Shown piece by piece: positions 48,604 to 57,245 of a DNA stretch of 64,000 nt. The number at the start of each line of letters is the position of its first letter. Within the stretch, counting starts at the first letter, position 1. The notes beneath the pieces were generated by a model that did no database searches, was not told the DNA's origin, and saw nothing but the letters and a program-made list of their open reading frames with translations. The stretch comes from an uncultured Elusimicrobiales bacterium (GTDB lineage: Bacteria; Elusimicrobiota; Elusimicrobia; Elusimicrobiales; Elusimicrobiaceae): positions 62,001-126,000 of the forward strand of contig CAKUMH010000002.1 of the NCBI GenBank assembly GCA_934667625.1, written 5' to 3'. The translations under genes and the position numbers were made by a program.

Positions 48604-50397
48604 ATGAAAAAAATTAACTTTATGCTCACTGCGTTCCGCGACGGGTTCCAATCCGTGTACGGGGCGCGCGTACTGACCAAAGATTTTATGCCGGCTGTAG
48701 AAGCCGCCCGCCACGCAGGCATTAACCATATGGAATTTGGCGGCGGGGCGCGCTTTCAGGCGCTGTATTTTTACTGCAACGAAGACGCCTTTGCCATGAT
48801 GGACACCTTCCGCAAAACCGCCGGACCGGACGCCAACCTGCAAACCCTCGCCCGCGGCGTGAACGTGGTGGGGTTGGAAAGCCAATCCAGCGACGTGATT
48901 AAAGCCCATGCCCAGCTGTTTAAAAAACACGGCACCACCACCATCCGCAACTTTGATGCGTTAAACGACGTAAACAACCTGATTTATTCCGGTAAATGCA
49001 TCCACGAAGCGGGCCTTAAACACGAAGTAACCGTTACCATGATGTCTTTGGCCCCTGGGTGGGACCATACGGGCAAAATCCACACCGAGGAATTTTACGA
49101 AAAAATCCTCCGCCAAATTTTAGATTCCGGCGTCCCGTTTGACTCCGTCTGCTTCAAAGACGCGTCCGGTACGTCCACTCCGGCCACCGTCGGCAAAACG
49201 ATTGCCATGGCCAAAAAATTGTTGCCGCAAGGCACGAAGGTGGCCTTCCATACGCACGAAACGGCCGGCAACGCCATTGCCTGCTGCTTAGAGGCCATTC
49301 ACGCGGGCGTGGACCAGCTGGATCTCTCCATGCAGCCCGTTTCCGGCGGCACCTGCCAGCCCGATATTTTGACCGTGTGGCACGCCTTGCGCGGCACGGA
49401 ATATACCTTGGATATTGACCCGCAAAAAATCCGCGAGGCCGAAAATGTGTTCCAGGACTGCATGAGCAAATACTTCCTGCCGCCCGAGGCCACCAAGGTC
49501 AACCCGATTATTCCCTTCTCGCCCTTGCCCGGCGGCGCACTGACCGCCAACACGCAGATGATGCGCGACAACGGCACCTTTGATAAATTCCCCGAAGTGG
49601 TAAAAGCAATGGGCGAGTGCGTGAAGTTGGGCGGGTTCGGCACGTCCGTTACCCCGGTTTCCCAGTTCTATTTCCAACAGGCGTACAGCAACGTTATGTT
49701 TGGCCCGTGGAAGAAGATCACCCCCGGATACGGCAAAATGGTGCTCGGCTATTTTGGCAAAACGCCCGTGGAACCCGATCCGTCCGTGGTGAAAGAAGCC
49801 AGCGAACAGCTGGGCCTTCCCCCCACGACCAAAACCCCGCTTGAAATCAACGACGCGGACCCCAAGAAAGGCCTGAAAGCCGCCGAAGAAAAATTGAAAG
49901 AGGCGGGACTGCCGGTAACGGAAGAAAACACGTTCATCGTGGCCACCTGCGCCGACAAAGGGCTTTTATTCTTAAAGGGCCAAGCCAAAGTGAACGGTAT
50001 CCGCTGGGCCAAAGACGCCAAGAAAGCCGCGGCGAATGACGGCCCCGTCAATGTGACCGTCAACGGCAAAACTTATACGGTGTCCTTCAGCGGCAACGAC
50101 GCAGTGGTGAACGGAAAACGCTATGCTGTTTCCGCCGCCGCGGCGACTGAAAAAGCGGCTGACAAAAAATCCGAAGGGGCGGCCGCCGGGGGCGTGGTAA
50201 AATCCCCGCTGCCGGGCGCTGTGCTGCGCCTGTCCGTTAAGGAAGGCGATAAGGTGAGCGAAGGCCAGGAAATCCTGGTTTTGGAAGCCATGAAGATGGA
50301 AACCGCCGTTACCGCGCCGGCCTCCGGCACCATTCACTTGTCTGCCAAACAGGGCGACCAAGTGCAAACGGGCGACCTGCTCGCGGAAATTAAATAA
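48604..50397 (+). CDS. oadA: Oxaloacetate decarboxylase alpha subunit (biotin-carrying carboxyltransferase)
   Basis: A 597-residue carboxyltransferase. The TIM barrel begins [12 protein letters not shown] and contains metal ligands in [10 protein letters not shown]. The PYC_OADA-type second domain is followed by an Ala/Lys-rich linker (about 500-525) and a biotinyl domain with K564 in LEAMKMETA. It transfers CO2 from oxaloacetate to biotin. Together with the beta and gamma subunits it forms a Na+-exporting decarboxylase. Pyruvate or methylmalonyl-CoA carboxyltransferase roles are alternatives, but the oadG/oadB neighbours favour oxaloacetate. Confidence 0.93.
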   Translation: MKKINFMLTAFRDGFQSVYGARVLTKDFMPAVEAARHAGINHMEFGGGARFQALYFYCNEDAFAMMDTFRKTAGPDANLQTLARGVNVVGLESQSSDVIKAHAQLFKKHGTTTIRNFDALNDVNNLIYSGKCIHEAGLKHEVTVTMMSLAPGWDHTGKIHTEEFYEKILRQILDSGVPFDSVCFKDASGTSTPATVGKTIAMAKKLLPQGTKVAFHTHETAGNAIACCLEAIHAGVDQLDLSMQPVSGGTCQPDILTVWHALRGTEYTLDIDPQKIREAENVFQDCMSKYFLPPEATKVNPIIPFSPLPGGALTANTQMMRDNGTFDKFPEVVKAMGECVKLGGFGTSVTPVSQFYFQQAYSNVMFGPWKKITPGYGKMVLGYFGKTPVEPDPSVVKEASEQLGLPPTTKTPLEINDADPKKGLKAAEEKLKEAGLPVTEENTFIVATCADKGLLFLKGQAKVNGIRWAKDAKKAAANDGPVNVTVNGKTYTVSFSGNDAVVNGKRYAVSAAAATEKAADKKSEGAAAGGVVKSPLPGAVLRLSVKEGDKVSEGQEILVLEAMKMETAVTAPASGTIHLSAKQGDQVQTGDLLAEIK

Positions 50398-50408
50398 GAG
50401 GAACCCCT

Positions 50409-51575
50409 ATGGATATTTTGCAAGCCTTAACTCAAATCTGGCAGACCACGGGGATTTACACCGTCACCTGGCAACAGCTGACGATGATTGCCGTGTGCTG
50501 CTTTCTGTTGTGGCTGGGCATTAAAAAGCAGTTTGAACCGCTGCTTTTAATCCCCATTGCCTTTGGCGGCCTGCTGGCCAACATCCCCATGCCCCCCGGC
50601 GAAGCAATCGCCGGGCCCAACGGGTTTTTGGGCATTGTGTTTAACTTTGGGATTAACTCCGGGCTCTTCCCGCTGTTCATCTTTATGGCGGTAGGCGCCA
50701 TGACGGACTTCGGCCCGCTGATTGCCAACCCCAAAATGGCACTTTTGGGCGGGGCGGCACAGTTTGGCATCTTTGCCACGCTGATCGGCGCAATTGCCCT
50801 TTCGTACATCCACATCGGTGGGGACCAGCTTTTTGCCTTTGGTTTAAAAGAGGCGGCTTCTATCGGTATTATCGGCGGGGCGGACGGCCCGACGTCTATT
50901 TACCTCACCACGCGCTTGGCACCCGACTTGCTGGGAGCCATTGCCGTGGCGGCGTATTCGTACATGGCGTTAGTGCCGATTATCCAACCGCCCATTATGA
51001 AACTGCTCACCACCCAGGAAGAGCGCAAAATCCGCATGCAGCAATTGCGCCCCGTTTCCAAGCGGGAAAAGATTTTGTTCCCGCTCGTAATCCTGCTTAT
51101 GTGCGCCCTGTTGCTGCCGTCCGCCGCACCGCTTATCGGTGCGCTGACGTTTGGGAACTTGGTAAAAGAATCCGGCGTGGCGGAGCGCTTGTCTAAAACC
51201 CTGCAAAACGAGTTCTGCAACATCACCACTATTTTGCTGGGCTTATCGGTAGGGTCCAAGCTCCAATCGGACAAGTTCCTCACCACCGAGACCTTGGGCA
51301 TTTTGCTACTGGGGATTGTGGCCTTCTCCATTGCCACGGCCTCGGGCGTACTGCTGGCTAAGCTGATGAACTGCTTTAGCAAAACCAAAATCAATCCGCT
51401 CATCGGCTCTGCCGGCGTGTCCGCCGTGCCAATGGCGGCCCGCGTTTCCAACAAAGTCGGCTTGGAATACGACAAGACCAACTACCTGCTGATGCACGCC
51501 ATGGGCCCCAACGTGGCCGGCGTAATTGGCAGCGCGGTGGCGGCGGGTGTGCTGCTGGCACTGCTGGGCAAATAA
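50409..51575 (+). CDS. oadB: Na+-translocating decarboxylase beta subunit (OadB)
   Basis: A 388-residue polytopic membrane protein that decarboxylates carboxybiotin and pumps Na+. Characteristic segments are [37 protein letters not shown] (re-entrant loop), [19 protein letters not shown] (catalytic Asp region), and [22 protein letters not shown] near the end. GAGGAA gives the ribosome site, 11 bp after oadA. It is the last gene of the operon, with a terminator at 51591. Confidence 0.95.
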   Translation: MDILQALTQIWQTTGIYTVTWQQLTMIAVCCFLLWLGIKKQFEPLLLIPIAFGGLLANIPMPPGEAIAGPNGFLGIVFNFGINSGLFPLFIFMAVGAMTDFGPLIANPKMALLGGAAQFGIFATLIGAIALSYIHIGGDQLFAFGLKEAASIGIIGGADGPTSIYLTTRLAPDLLGAIAVAAYSYMALVPIIQPPIMKLLTTQEERKIRMQQLRPVSKREKILFPLVILLMCALLLPSAAPLIGALTFGNLVKESGVAERLSKTLQNEFCNITTILLGLSVGSKLQSDKFLTTETLGILLLGIVAFSIATASGVLLAKLMNCFSKTKINPLIGSAGVSAVPMAARVSNKVGLEYDKTNYLLMHAMGPNVAGVIGSAVAAGVLLALLGK

Positions 51576-51590
51576 GTTTCACAAACACCG

Positions 51591-51622
51591 AAAAGGCCCC
51601 GGGCGAAAACCCGGGGCCTTTT
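51591..51622 (+). terminator. Terminator of the birA-oadGAB operon
   Basis: A 13-bp stem (51591-51603 / 51610-51622) with GGCCCCGGG, ending in six T to 51624. The T-tract runs directly into the next promoter. Confidence 0.9.
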
Positions 51623-51623
51623 T

Positions 51624-51632
51624 TGCTACAAT
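51624..51632 (+). promoter_or_regulatory. Extended -10 promoter of the GT8-like gene
   Basis: TGC-TACAAT ends 6 nt before ATG 51639. Its first T is the end of the preceding terminator's T-tract. Confidence 0.55.
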
Positions 51633-51638
51633 ACTGTT

Positions 51639-52556
51639 ATGAAAAATACCGCTATTATTCTGGGAGCCACCGGGAACCTGGCCTTTGCTTTGGGCGTGGT
51701 TTTGCGCGGGCTCAAAAAATATAACGCCACGCTATTGGCTGAATCCGACATTTTTGTCTACTACCAAAATATGGAGGAGCCGCTGCGCCAGGCGCTGGCA
51801 AGCATCATCCCCTGCCAATTTCTGCCCTATAAATTTCCGCATATGGAAAATATGCGTCCGCATGTGTTGCGCGATTACGGCGAAATGACTTTTGTTCGCT
51901 ATGAGTGCTTCCGCTATCTAAAAAATTACGAATATGTATTGTGGCTGGATGCAGATATTTTGATACAGGGAGATATTTCGGGCATGCGTAAGCAAATTCC
52001 ACACGGAATCGGCTTCCGCCGCGAGTACTACGACGAACGCGTGCGCGTGAATTTTTTGGCAGACATCCCCGGGTTTAAAATGGATGCCCCGCATTACAAT
52101 GCCGGGATTATGGCTATTAGCCGGGCCTTGGGGAAAAATTCGGATAAACTCTCCGACTGGTGCTACCAAAAGACGGCGGAAATCAGCGAGAATTTGTATT
52201 ATCCAGACCAAGGCATCCTGCTCTTACTGTGCCAGCAGTTCGGCCTGATGATTGACCCGCTGGATGAAAAATACAACTGCGAGGCACGCCGCACGCACCA
52301 AGCCTTAAAACAGGCCGCTTTGGTACATGCCGTGGGACACCGCAAGTTTTGGAAGTATTATTATTTTGACCAATGGTTCCGCTTTTACAAGAAAGGCGTA
52401 AAGGAAAACGGCCTTGTGTGCCAAAATAATTTTACGGCGTTTAAAAAACTGGGGCTTTTAAAATATCCTCTGTTTCAGGCTGCACCTAATCCGGCCAAGT
52501 ATCCCCTTAAATTTGTCACCTACTTGGTCCGCGCCTGTTTACACTGCAATTATTAG
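51639..52556 (+). CDS. GT8-like glycosyltransferase
   Basis: A 305-residue GT-A fold enzyme. It has the metal-binding DxD in WLDADIL (D104, D106) and the GT8-type motifs YNAGIMAIS, YPDQGILLLL and HAVGHRKFWKYYYF near the C-terminus. It resembles LPS/LOS galactosyl- or glucosyltransferases that use UDP-sugars at the cytoplasmic membrane. No signal peptide. It is a single gene with its own leaderless-type promoter and terminator, not part of a polysaccharide cluster, so the acceptor is unknown. Confidence 0.8.
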   Translation: MKNTAIILGATGNLAFALGVVLRGLKKYNATLLAESDIFVYYQNMEEPLRQALASIIPCQFLPYKFPHMENMRPHVLRDYGEMTFVRYECFRYLKNYEYVLWLDADILIQGDISGMRKQIPHGIGFRREYYDERVRVNFLADIPGFKMDAPHYNAGIMAISRALGKNSDKLSDWCYQKTAEISENLYYPDQGILLLLCQQFGLMIDPLDEKYNCEARRTHQALKQAALVHAVGHRKFWKYYYFDQWFRFYKKGVKENGLVCQNNFTAFKKLGLLKYPLFQAAPNPAKYPLKFVTYLVRACLHCNY

Positions 52557-52558
52557 CA

Positions 52559-52588
52559 AAAGGCCCCGCGTAAAAGGGGCCTTTTTTA
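52559..52588 (+). terminator. Bidirectional terminator between glycosyltransferase and nth
   Basis: AAAAGGCCCC (52559-52568) / GGGGCCTTTT (52577-52586) with TT after it. It also suits the convergent nth/zinc operon. Confidence 0.85.
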
Positions 52589-52623
52589 TGCTTTTTTCAT
52601 ACTTTTTTGAACAAAAAGCAGGT

Positions 52624-53271
52624 TCAGGCGGCTGTTTTTACTCCTTTTTGGGGGCACAAAGGGGCCATTTTGCACTGCGAGCAAAGAGGTTTGCGGGCAT
52701 TACACACCTGGCGGCCATGCAAAATAAGTGCAATAGCAATCCACCCCCAGTATTCATACGGAATGATTTTAACTAAATCTTTTTCCACCTTGACGGGATC
52801 TGTCTGTTTGGTAAGCCCCAGGCGGAAAGCCAAACGCTTGACGTGGGTGTCCACCACAATGCCAGCGGGCTTTTTGAAGTAATCCCCCAACATCACATTG
52901 GCCGTTTTGCGTGCCACCCCGCGAAGGGAAAGCAGATCCTCCATATTTTGCGGCACCTCTCCGCCAAAGACTTCGCAAATACGTTTGGAACTTTCAATTA
53001 AAGATAGGGCCTTGCTGTGGTAAAAACCGGCGGAATGGATGATTTTTTCTACATCCTTCAGGTCCGCCGCGGCCAACGCGTGCGCCGTAGGGTATTTTTT
53101 AAATAAATGCGGGGTAATTTGGTTCACGCGTGCGTCCGTGCACTGGGCCGACAAAATGACCGCGCACAATAGCTGCCAGGCACTTTGGTGGTGCAAGGGA
53201 ATGATATGCTTGGGGTACAGTTTCCTAAGCGCCGCAAGCAGGGCGGAAACATCCGTTTTTTTAGCGGGCAT
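52624..53271 (-). CDS. nth: Endonuclease III (base-excision DNA glycosylase/AP lyase)
   Basis: A 215-residue enzyme that removes oxidised pyrimidines. The HhH motif LRGVARKTANVML carries catalytic K122, D141 lies in VVDTHVKRLA, and the Fe-S loop C190-x6-C197-x2-C200-x5-C206 is complete. The normal Nth motif reads LPGVGRKTA, so two glycines/prolines are substituted here. ATG 53271 lies inside the end of the znuB-like gene (11-bp overlap), so nth is the last gene of the zinc-transporter operon. Confidence 0.96.
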   Translation of the reverse strand: MPAKKTDVSALLAALRKLYPKHIIPLHHQSAWQLLCAVILSAQCTDARVNQITPHLFKKYPTAHALAAADLKDVEKIIHSAGFYHSKALSLIESSKRICEVFGGEVPQNMEDLLSLRGVARKTANVMLGDYFKKPAGIVVDTHVKRLAFRLGLTKQTDPVKVEKDLVKIIPYEYWGWIAIALILHGRQVCNARKPLCSQCKMAPLCPQKGVKTAA

Positions 53272-54079
53272 GGTTTGCCCCCGTTTTGGCAACAATATAA
53301 CAGACGGCTAAAACGAGCAAATTGACCAAAATAATGGTGGCACCGGACGGAATGTTAAACACAAAGGAAAAGTAAACGCCCCCCCACACGCTGGCCACGC
53401 CAAAACAGGCCGAACACCACAGTACTTGCTTAAAAGTGCGCGCCACCAATAAGGCTGACACCGGCGGAATGATAAGAAGGGCCGAAATAAGGAAAATCCC
53501 CACCACTTTAAACGCCAGCACCACGGCAATAGAGGTAACCACCACCAAACCCGTATTTACGGCATCCACCTTTACGCCGCGCGTGCGGGCAAAAGGTTCA
53601 TCAAAACAGGCGGACGTAATGGCACGGTAAAAAAAGAAGAGTGCCGCCAGCACGGCCAGCAGCAACGCCCCGCATAAAACGGCTTCGTCCCAAGAAACCG
53701 TTAAAATACTGCCAAACAGGTAGCCCAACAAATCGGTATTAAAACCACCGGCAAAGGCCGTAATCAACAATCCGACCGAAAGCCCGGCCGCACTGACAAT
53801 GCCGATGGCGGCGTCTCCGTAAATTTTAAACTTTTGGGTGATCTTCATAATCCCCAAGGATGCCAGCACCACCACGGGCACGGACATGTAGACGGGATTG
53901 GTGGACGTCAGCAACGCCGCGGCCACACCCGTTAAGCATACATGGCTCATGCCGTCCCCAATCAGAGACAGCCGTTTAAGCACCAAAAACACGCCGATAA
54001 GTGCACAGGCGGCCGCCACCAAACTGCCGGCCAAGAGCCCGCGCTGGACAAAACCGTAACTAAGAAATTCGCCCATCAT
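53261..54079 (-). CDS. znuB: Zinc/manganese ABC transporter permease (ZnuB-like)
   Basis: A 272-residue ABC-3 family membrane protein with eight or nine helices. Typical segments: FVQRGLLAGSLVAAACALIGVFLVLKRLSLIGDGMSHV (N-terminal hallmark), DLLGYLFGSILTVSW and VVGIFLISALLIIPPVSALLVAR. ATG 54079 overlaps the ATPase gene stop by 4 bp. It forms the membrane channel of the znuACB importer. Confidence 0.92.
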   Translation of the reverse strand: MMGEFLSYGFVQRGLLAGSLVAAACALIGVFLVLKRLSLIGDGMSHVCLTGVAAALLTSTNPVYMSVPVVVLASLGIMKITQKFKIYGDAAIGIVSAAGLSVGLLITAFAGGFNTDLLGYLFGSILTVSWDEAVLCGALLLAVLAALFFFYRAITSACFDEPFARTRGVKVDAVNTGLVVVTSIAVVLAFKVVGIFLISALLIIPPVSALLVARTFKQVLWCSACFGVASVWGGVYFSFVFNIPSGATIILVNLLVLAVCYIVAKTGANHAR

Positions 54080-54864
54080 TTTTGCACCTCCCCACAGGAA
54101 CATCCCAACGGGCAATGCCCGTGGTTGTGCAGGTGGTCAATAGTATGTTGGGCAAAGGCGCCCAGTTTTTCGGCCACTTGCGGAGAATGGCAAAACTCTT
54201 CTTTGGTGCCAAAAAAGACCAGTGTTTTATCCACATACATAAATTTAGAAATATACTTGCCAACCTCACCCGTATCGTGCGTAATGAGCAAAATCGTAAC
54301 GCCTTGCTTGGCATTGAGCTCGCCCAGCAAATCAAAAAATTGTTCGCGCGAAGCCGCATCCAACGCAGTGGAAGGTTCATCCAAAATAAGCAGTTCGGGA
54401 TGGCTGACCAGGGCGCGCGCCAGCAACACGCGCTGCTGCTGCCCGATAGATAAATCGCTAAAAATACGGCTGGCATATTCGCGTGTATGCGTTTTTTGCA
54501 TAGCGTCGTACACCTGCTTCAGCTCCGCTACGCCAACCCCGCTTCCCACGCGGCCTGGCAAACCCATAAGCACTACCTCTTCGGCCGAAATGGGGAACCC
54601 GCTCTGCGCTACGGGGCTTTTTTGCGCTAAATAACCGATTTTTTGCCAGTCTTTAAACCGCGCTAATGGTTGGCCAAACAACTTAATTTCGCCCTGGCCT
54701 TTCTCCAACCCCAAGAGCAATTTGAGCAGAGTGGTTTTTCCGCCGCCGTTTGGACCAATGAGGCCCACGTAATCACCAGCCTGTATGGAAAAGGAAATCC
54801 CCTCCAGCACCGGAACACGCACATAGGCAAAATGCAAATCTTTGGCTTCAATTACGCTTGGCAT
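54076..54864 (-). CDS. znuC: Zinc/manganese ABC transporter ATPase with metal-binding-like tail (ZnuC-like)
   Basis: A 262-residue ATPase. Walker A is GPNGGGKTTLLKLL (36-49), the ABC signature is LSIGQQQRVLLARAL, and Walker B is LLILDEPSTALD followed by the H-loop LLITHD. The C-terminal tail has HTIDHLHNHGHCPLGCSCG, four histidines and three cysteines that could sense or buffer zinc. It overlaps znuA by 13 bp and znuB by 4 bp. Confidence 0.92.
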   Translation of the reverse strand: MPSVIEAKDLHFAYVRVPVLEGISFSIQAGDYVGLIGPNGGGKTTLLKLLLGLEKGQGEIKLFGQPLARFKDWQKIGYLAQKSPVAQSGFPISAEEVVLMGLPGRVGSGVGVAELKQVYDAMQKTHTREYASRIFSDLSIGQQQRVLLARALVSHPELLILDEPSTALDAASREQFFDLLGELNAKQGVTILLITHDTGEVGKYISKFMYVDKTLVFFGTKEEFCHSPQVAEKLGAFAQHTIDHLHNHGHCPLGCSCGEVQK

Positions 54865-55739
54865 TTAAGCCCCCTTTTTAAATTTTCCAAGTTGCGACGC
54901 ATAAGCTCCGCGTAGGTGACGCCCTGTTCAAAATCCGCCTTAGAAACACTTTCCACCGTGTAAAGCGGCAGAACTTGCACCCCCGTTTCCTGCGACACCG
55001 TGGCCGCCAAGCGCGGGGAAAGGGTCGGTTCGGTAAAAATGGCCGGCACGTGATTTTGCTTAATGAGCACAATCAAATCCGCCAAGCGGCGGGCCGAATG
55101 TTCACCGTCGTGGGAAGAGCCAGCTAGGGCGGAAAGCGACAGCTGGTATTCTTTGGCTAAAAGGCCAAACGCCAAGTGTCCAATATGCACAAGCTGACGG
55201 CTTTGGCAATGGGCCAGTTCTGTTTGATAGGCGGTCTGCAGGCGGGTAAGCTCTGCTTGCATTTGCTGTAAATTGGCTTGGTAAACGTCCGCGTGGGCGG
55301 GGTCTTTTTCGGCCAGAGCTGACGATAATCCCTGCGCCATGTGGGCCATATTGGTAAAACTCATCCAAATATGCAGGTCTGGGGACGGAGCGGCAAAATC
55401 CGCCAAGCGCACCACCCGGGAAGAACTGCCCGCCCCACTGACAATATCCCGCGCCCATGGTTCCAGGGAATCGGATACGTACACAAAAAGGTCTGCCTGT
55501 CTGACCGCAACCAAGGCACCGGGGGTAGGCTCAAAGGAATGAGGTTCGGCATTAGGAGGCAGCAACATGGAAACATCCGCCTGGCTGCCTGCTAGCTGCT
55601 TGGCCAGAGTATATGGAACATAGCCCGACGAAACGACCTGCAATTTTCCGTCCGTATGAACGGGCGTCTTGTGCGCGTGAAAGAGCCAAAGGCCTACAGA
55701 TAAAGCGGCTAAAAGAAAAATAAAAATTATTTTTTTCAT
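54852..55739 (-). CDS. znuA: Zinc/manganese ABC transporter substrate-binding protein (ZnuA-like)
   Basis: A 295-residue cluster A-I metal-binding protein, secreted or anchored by the N-terminal hydrophobic segment (IIFIFLLAALSVGLWLF). Ligands stand in order: H67 in AEPHSFEP, H123 in DLHIWMS, H188 in HIGHLAFG, and E237 in IFTEPTLSP. This matches the H/H/H/E(D) site of zinc or manganese binders. It lacks the long His-rich loop of many ZnuA proteins. It is the first gene of the znuA-znuC-znuB-nth operon. I did not find a clear Zur/Fur box in 55740-55837. Confidence 0.9.
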   Translation of the reverse strand: MKKIIFIFLLAALSVGLWLFHAHKTPVHTDGKLQVVSSGYVPYTLAKQLAGSQADVSMLLPPNAEPHSFEPTPGALVAVRQADLFVYVSDSLEPWARDIVSGAGSSSRVVRLADFAAPSPDLHIWMSFTNMAHMAQGLSSALAEKDPAHADVYQANLQQMQAELTRLQTAYQTELAHCQSRQLVHIGHLAFGLLAKEYQLSLSALAGSSHDGEHSARRLADLIVLIKQNHVPAIFTEPTLSPRLAATVSQETGVQVLPLYTVESVSKADFEQGVTYAELMRRNLENLKRGLKCQA

Positions 55740-55809
55740 AAATTTTGTACTCCCTAACTTTATTATATTATACGATTTTCCGCTCCGAAAACGGACCGTC
55801 GTAATTTAC

Positions 55810-55815
55810 TATAAT
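55810..55815 (+). promoter_or_regulatory. -10 box of the EamA transporter gene
   Basis: TATAAT at 55810-55815 would start a short leader containing AAAGGAGG ahead of ATG 55838. It lies in the 98-bp divergent gap shared with znuA. Confidence 0.55.
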
Positions 55816-55837
55816 GTACAAAAGGAGGTTTTGAACC

Positions 55838-56740
55838 ATGAGTTATGTATTTGCGTTGTGTTTGGCACTGTGCTGGGGAACCGCTTTCCTGGCTACCAAA
55901 AATTTTGTAGAGGTACTGCCGCCCTATTGGGGGACCTTCTTCCGGGTGCTGGCGGGGTTGCTGTTCTTTATTGTTTTATATGGTATACAGCGGAAAAATT
56001 TAAAATGTCCCGTGCGTGAATTATGGCGTCCGTGGACAATCGGCCTGCTGCTTATTTTGCTTCCGTTTGCGGCTATTTCGTGGGGACAGCGTTTTGTGGC
56101 GCCGACGATTGGCGGTATCTTTAACGGAACGGTGCCGATATGGTCGTTTATCGCAGGGGCGGTGTTGCTAAAAGGCGAGGACCGCTTTACCTGGAGACGG
56201 GCCATTGGGGTTACGATTGGGCTGTGCGGGCTGCTGGTCATCATGCAGCCGATGATTGCCGCCGCTAAACTGGATGCGTCACCGCTGGCCCTTTACGGCT
56301 GTGTGGCGTTTCTGATTATGGCGTGGTCGTACAGTTTGGGAAATGTGCTGACCAAGAAAATTATGGTGGACAGCTCCGCCATGAGCTTGGAAGCCAACAC
56401 CTTCCACCAGTATCTCTTTTCGGCCCTGGTGCTGCTAGTCGTTTCGTTCTGCGCCGAACCCGTGCCGCCGCTTTCTGCCTTTAGCACCAAAGTGGTACTT
56501 TCCGTTATCAGTGCGGGGGTATTTTCCTCCGCGGTGGCGTTCCTGTTAATGGTGGCCTTGATCAAGCGCTGGGGTGCGACACGCATGGCGTCTGTGACGT
56601 ATTTCACCCCCGTGGTGGCCATGGCCAGCGATATGATTGCTTTCGGCCGCATTCCGTCCTGGGCGGAAGTAGGCGGGCTGGGTTTAATTTTTGTGAGCTT
56701 GATTTTAATTCAAAAGAAAGTAGAACCCACAACCAAGTAA
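55838..56740 (+). CDS. EamA/DMT family transporter
   Basis: A 300-residue drug/metabolite-transporter family permease with ten membrane helices arranged as two EamA repeats: the first begins FALCLALCWGTAFLATKNFVE, the second MAWSYSLGNVLTKKIM. GIFNGTVPIWSFIAGAVLLKGED and MASVTYFTPVVAMASDMIAFG are the usual ends of helices 4 and 9. Relatives export amino acids or other small metabolites; the substrate is not predictable. Strong AAGGAGG ribosome site; monocistronic. Confidence 0.88.
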   Translation: MSYVFALCLALCWGTAFLATKNFVEVLPPYWGTFFRVLAGLLFFIVLYGIQRKNLKCPVRELWRPWTIGLLLILLPFAAISWGQRFVAPTIGGIFNGTVPIWSFIAGAVLLKGEDRFTWRRAIGVTIGLCGLLVIMQPMIAAAKLDASPLALYGCVAFLIMAWSYSLGNVLTKKIMVDSSAMSLEANTFHQYLFSALVLLVVSFCAEPVPPLSAFSTKVVLSVISAGVFSSAVAFLLMVALIKRWGATRMASVTYFTPVVAMASDMIAFGRIPSWAEVGGLGLIFVSLILIQKKVEPTTK

Positions 56741-56757
56741 ATGGTACCGTTCCAAAG

Positions 56758-56788
56758 AACCGCCGGGTTGCAACCCGGCGGTTTTTTA
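56758..56788 (+). terminator. Terminator of the EamA transporter gene
   Basis: AACCGCCGGGTTG (56758-56770) directly abuts its complement (56771-56783), then T4. A strong GC stem. Confidence 0.9.
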
Positions 56789-56825
56789 TCGGGAACCGTA
56801 TTATCCCCCTGTTTGCGGTGGCTTT

Positions 56826-57098
56826 TTATTTGGCCATTTTATCAAAGGCGTCCAAGCTGGAGCTGTGCATTTCGGTCGGCACGCAGAGTTGCCCCACCAT
56901 CCGCCCGTTGCATTTGGGCGCGGCGGCCGGACGGCTCCCTTTTTGCGGCTGAGAGGCCGGTTGCACCGCTTGCAACCCGGTGTTTTTCAACACCTGACGG
57001 GTTTGGCGGGCATATTGTTTGAGCACCGCCGCCGTTAAAAGGGCTACAATTACCGTCGCCAGCAACAACCCTATTAGTCCCATTCCTTTTTTATTCAT
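56826..57098 (-). CDS. Small prepilin-like protein lacking Glu+5
   Basis: A 90-residue protein beginning MNKKG, then MGLIGLLLATVIVALLTAAVL and KQYARQTRQ, which is the layout of a class III (type IV pilin) leader plus hydrophobic helix. The residue at +1 is Met and at +5 Gly instead of the usual Phe and Glu. The rest is a short Gln/Ser/Pro-rich linker with two cysteines (PKCNGRMVGQLCVP). It could be a minor pilin or GspK-like tip pseudopilin, which tolerate loss of Glu+5, or simply a single-pass membrane protein. AAGGAG and an extended -10 precede it. Confidence 0.7.
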   Translation of the reverse strand: MNKKGMGLIGLLLATVIVALLTAAVLKQYARQTRQVLKNTGLQAVQPASQPQKGSRPAAAPKCNGRMVGQLCVPTEMHSSSLDAFDKMAK

Positions 57099-57115
57099 AA
57101 AAACTCCTTTTTGCT

Positions 57116-57124
57116 ATTGTAGCA
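57116..57124 (-). promoter_or_regulatory. Extended -10 promoter of the small prepilin-like gene
   Basis: On the minus strand TGC-TACAAT ends 17 nt before the ATG at 57098, giving a leader of roughly 10 nt with AAGGAG. Confidence 0.6.
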
Positions 57125-57245
57125 AAAACGCGGCCCGGACCTAATAAAAAGTCCTTTTTGTATTGATAAATGGTACAATAAAATGGGGGAGAAAATTTAA
57201 CTGATTCAAACGAACATGAACTTAAAACAGGGTGAGGTATATTCA

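Noticed and set aside
55740..55837. Zur or Fur operator in the znuA/EamA divergent gap
   Set aside because: The AT-rich TTATATTATA stretch is only weakly palindromic and does not match a Zur consensus well enough to report.
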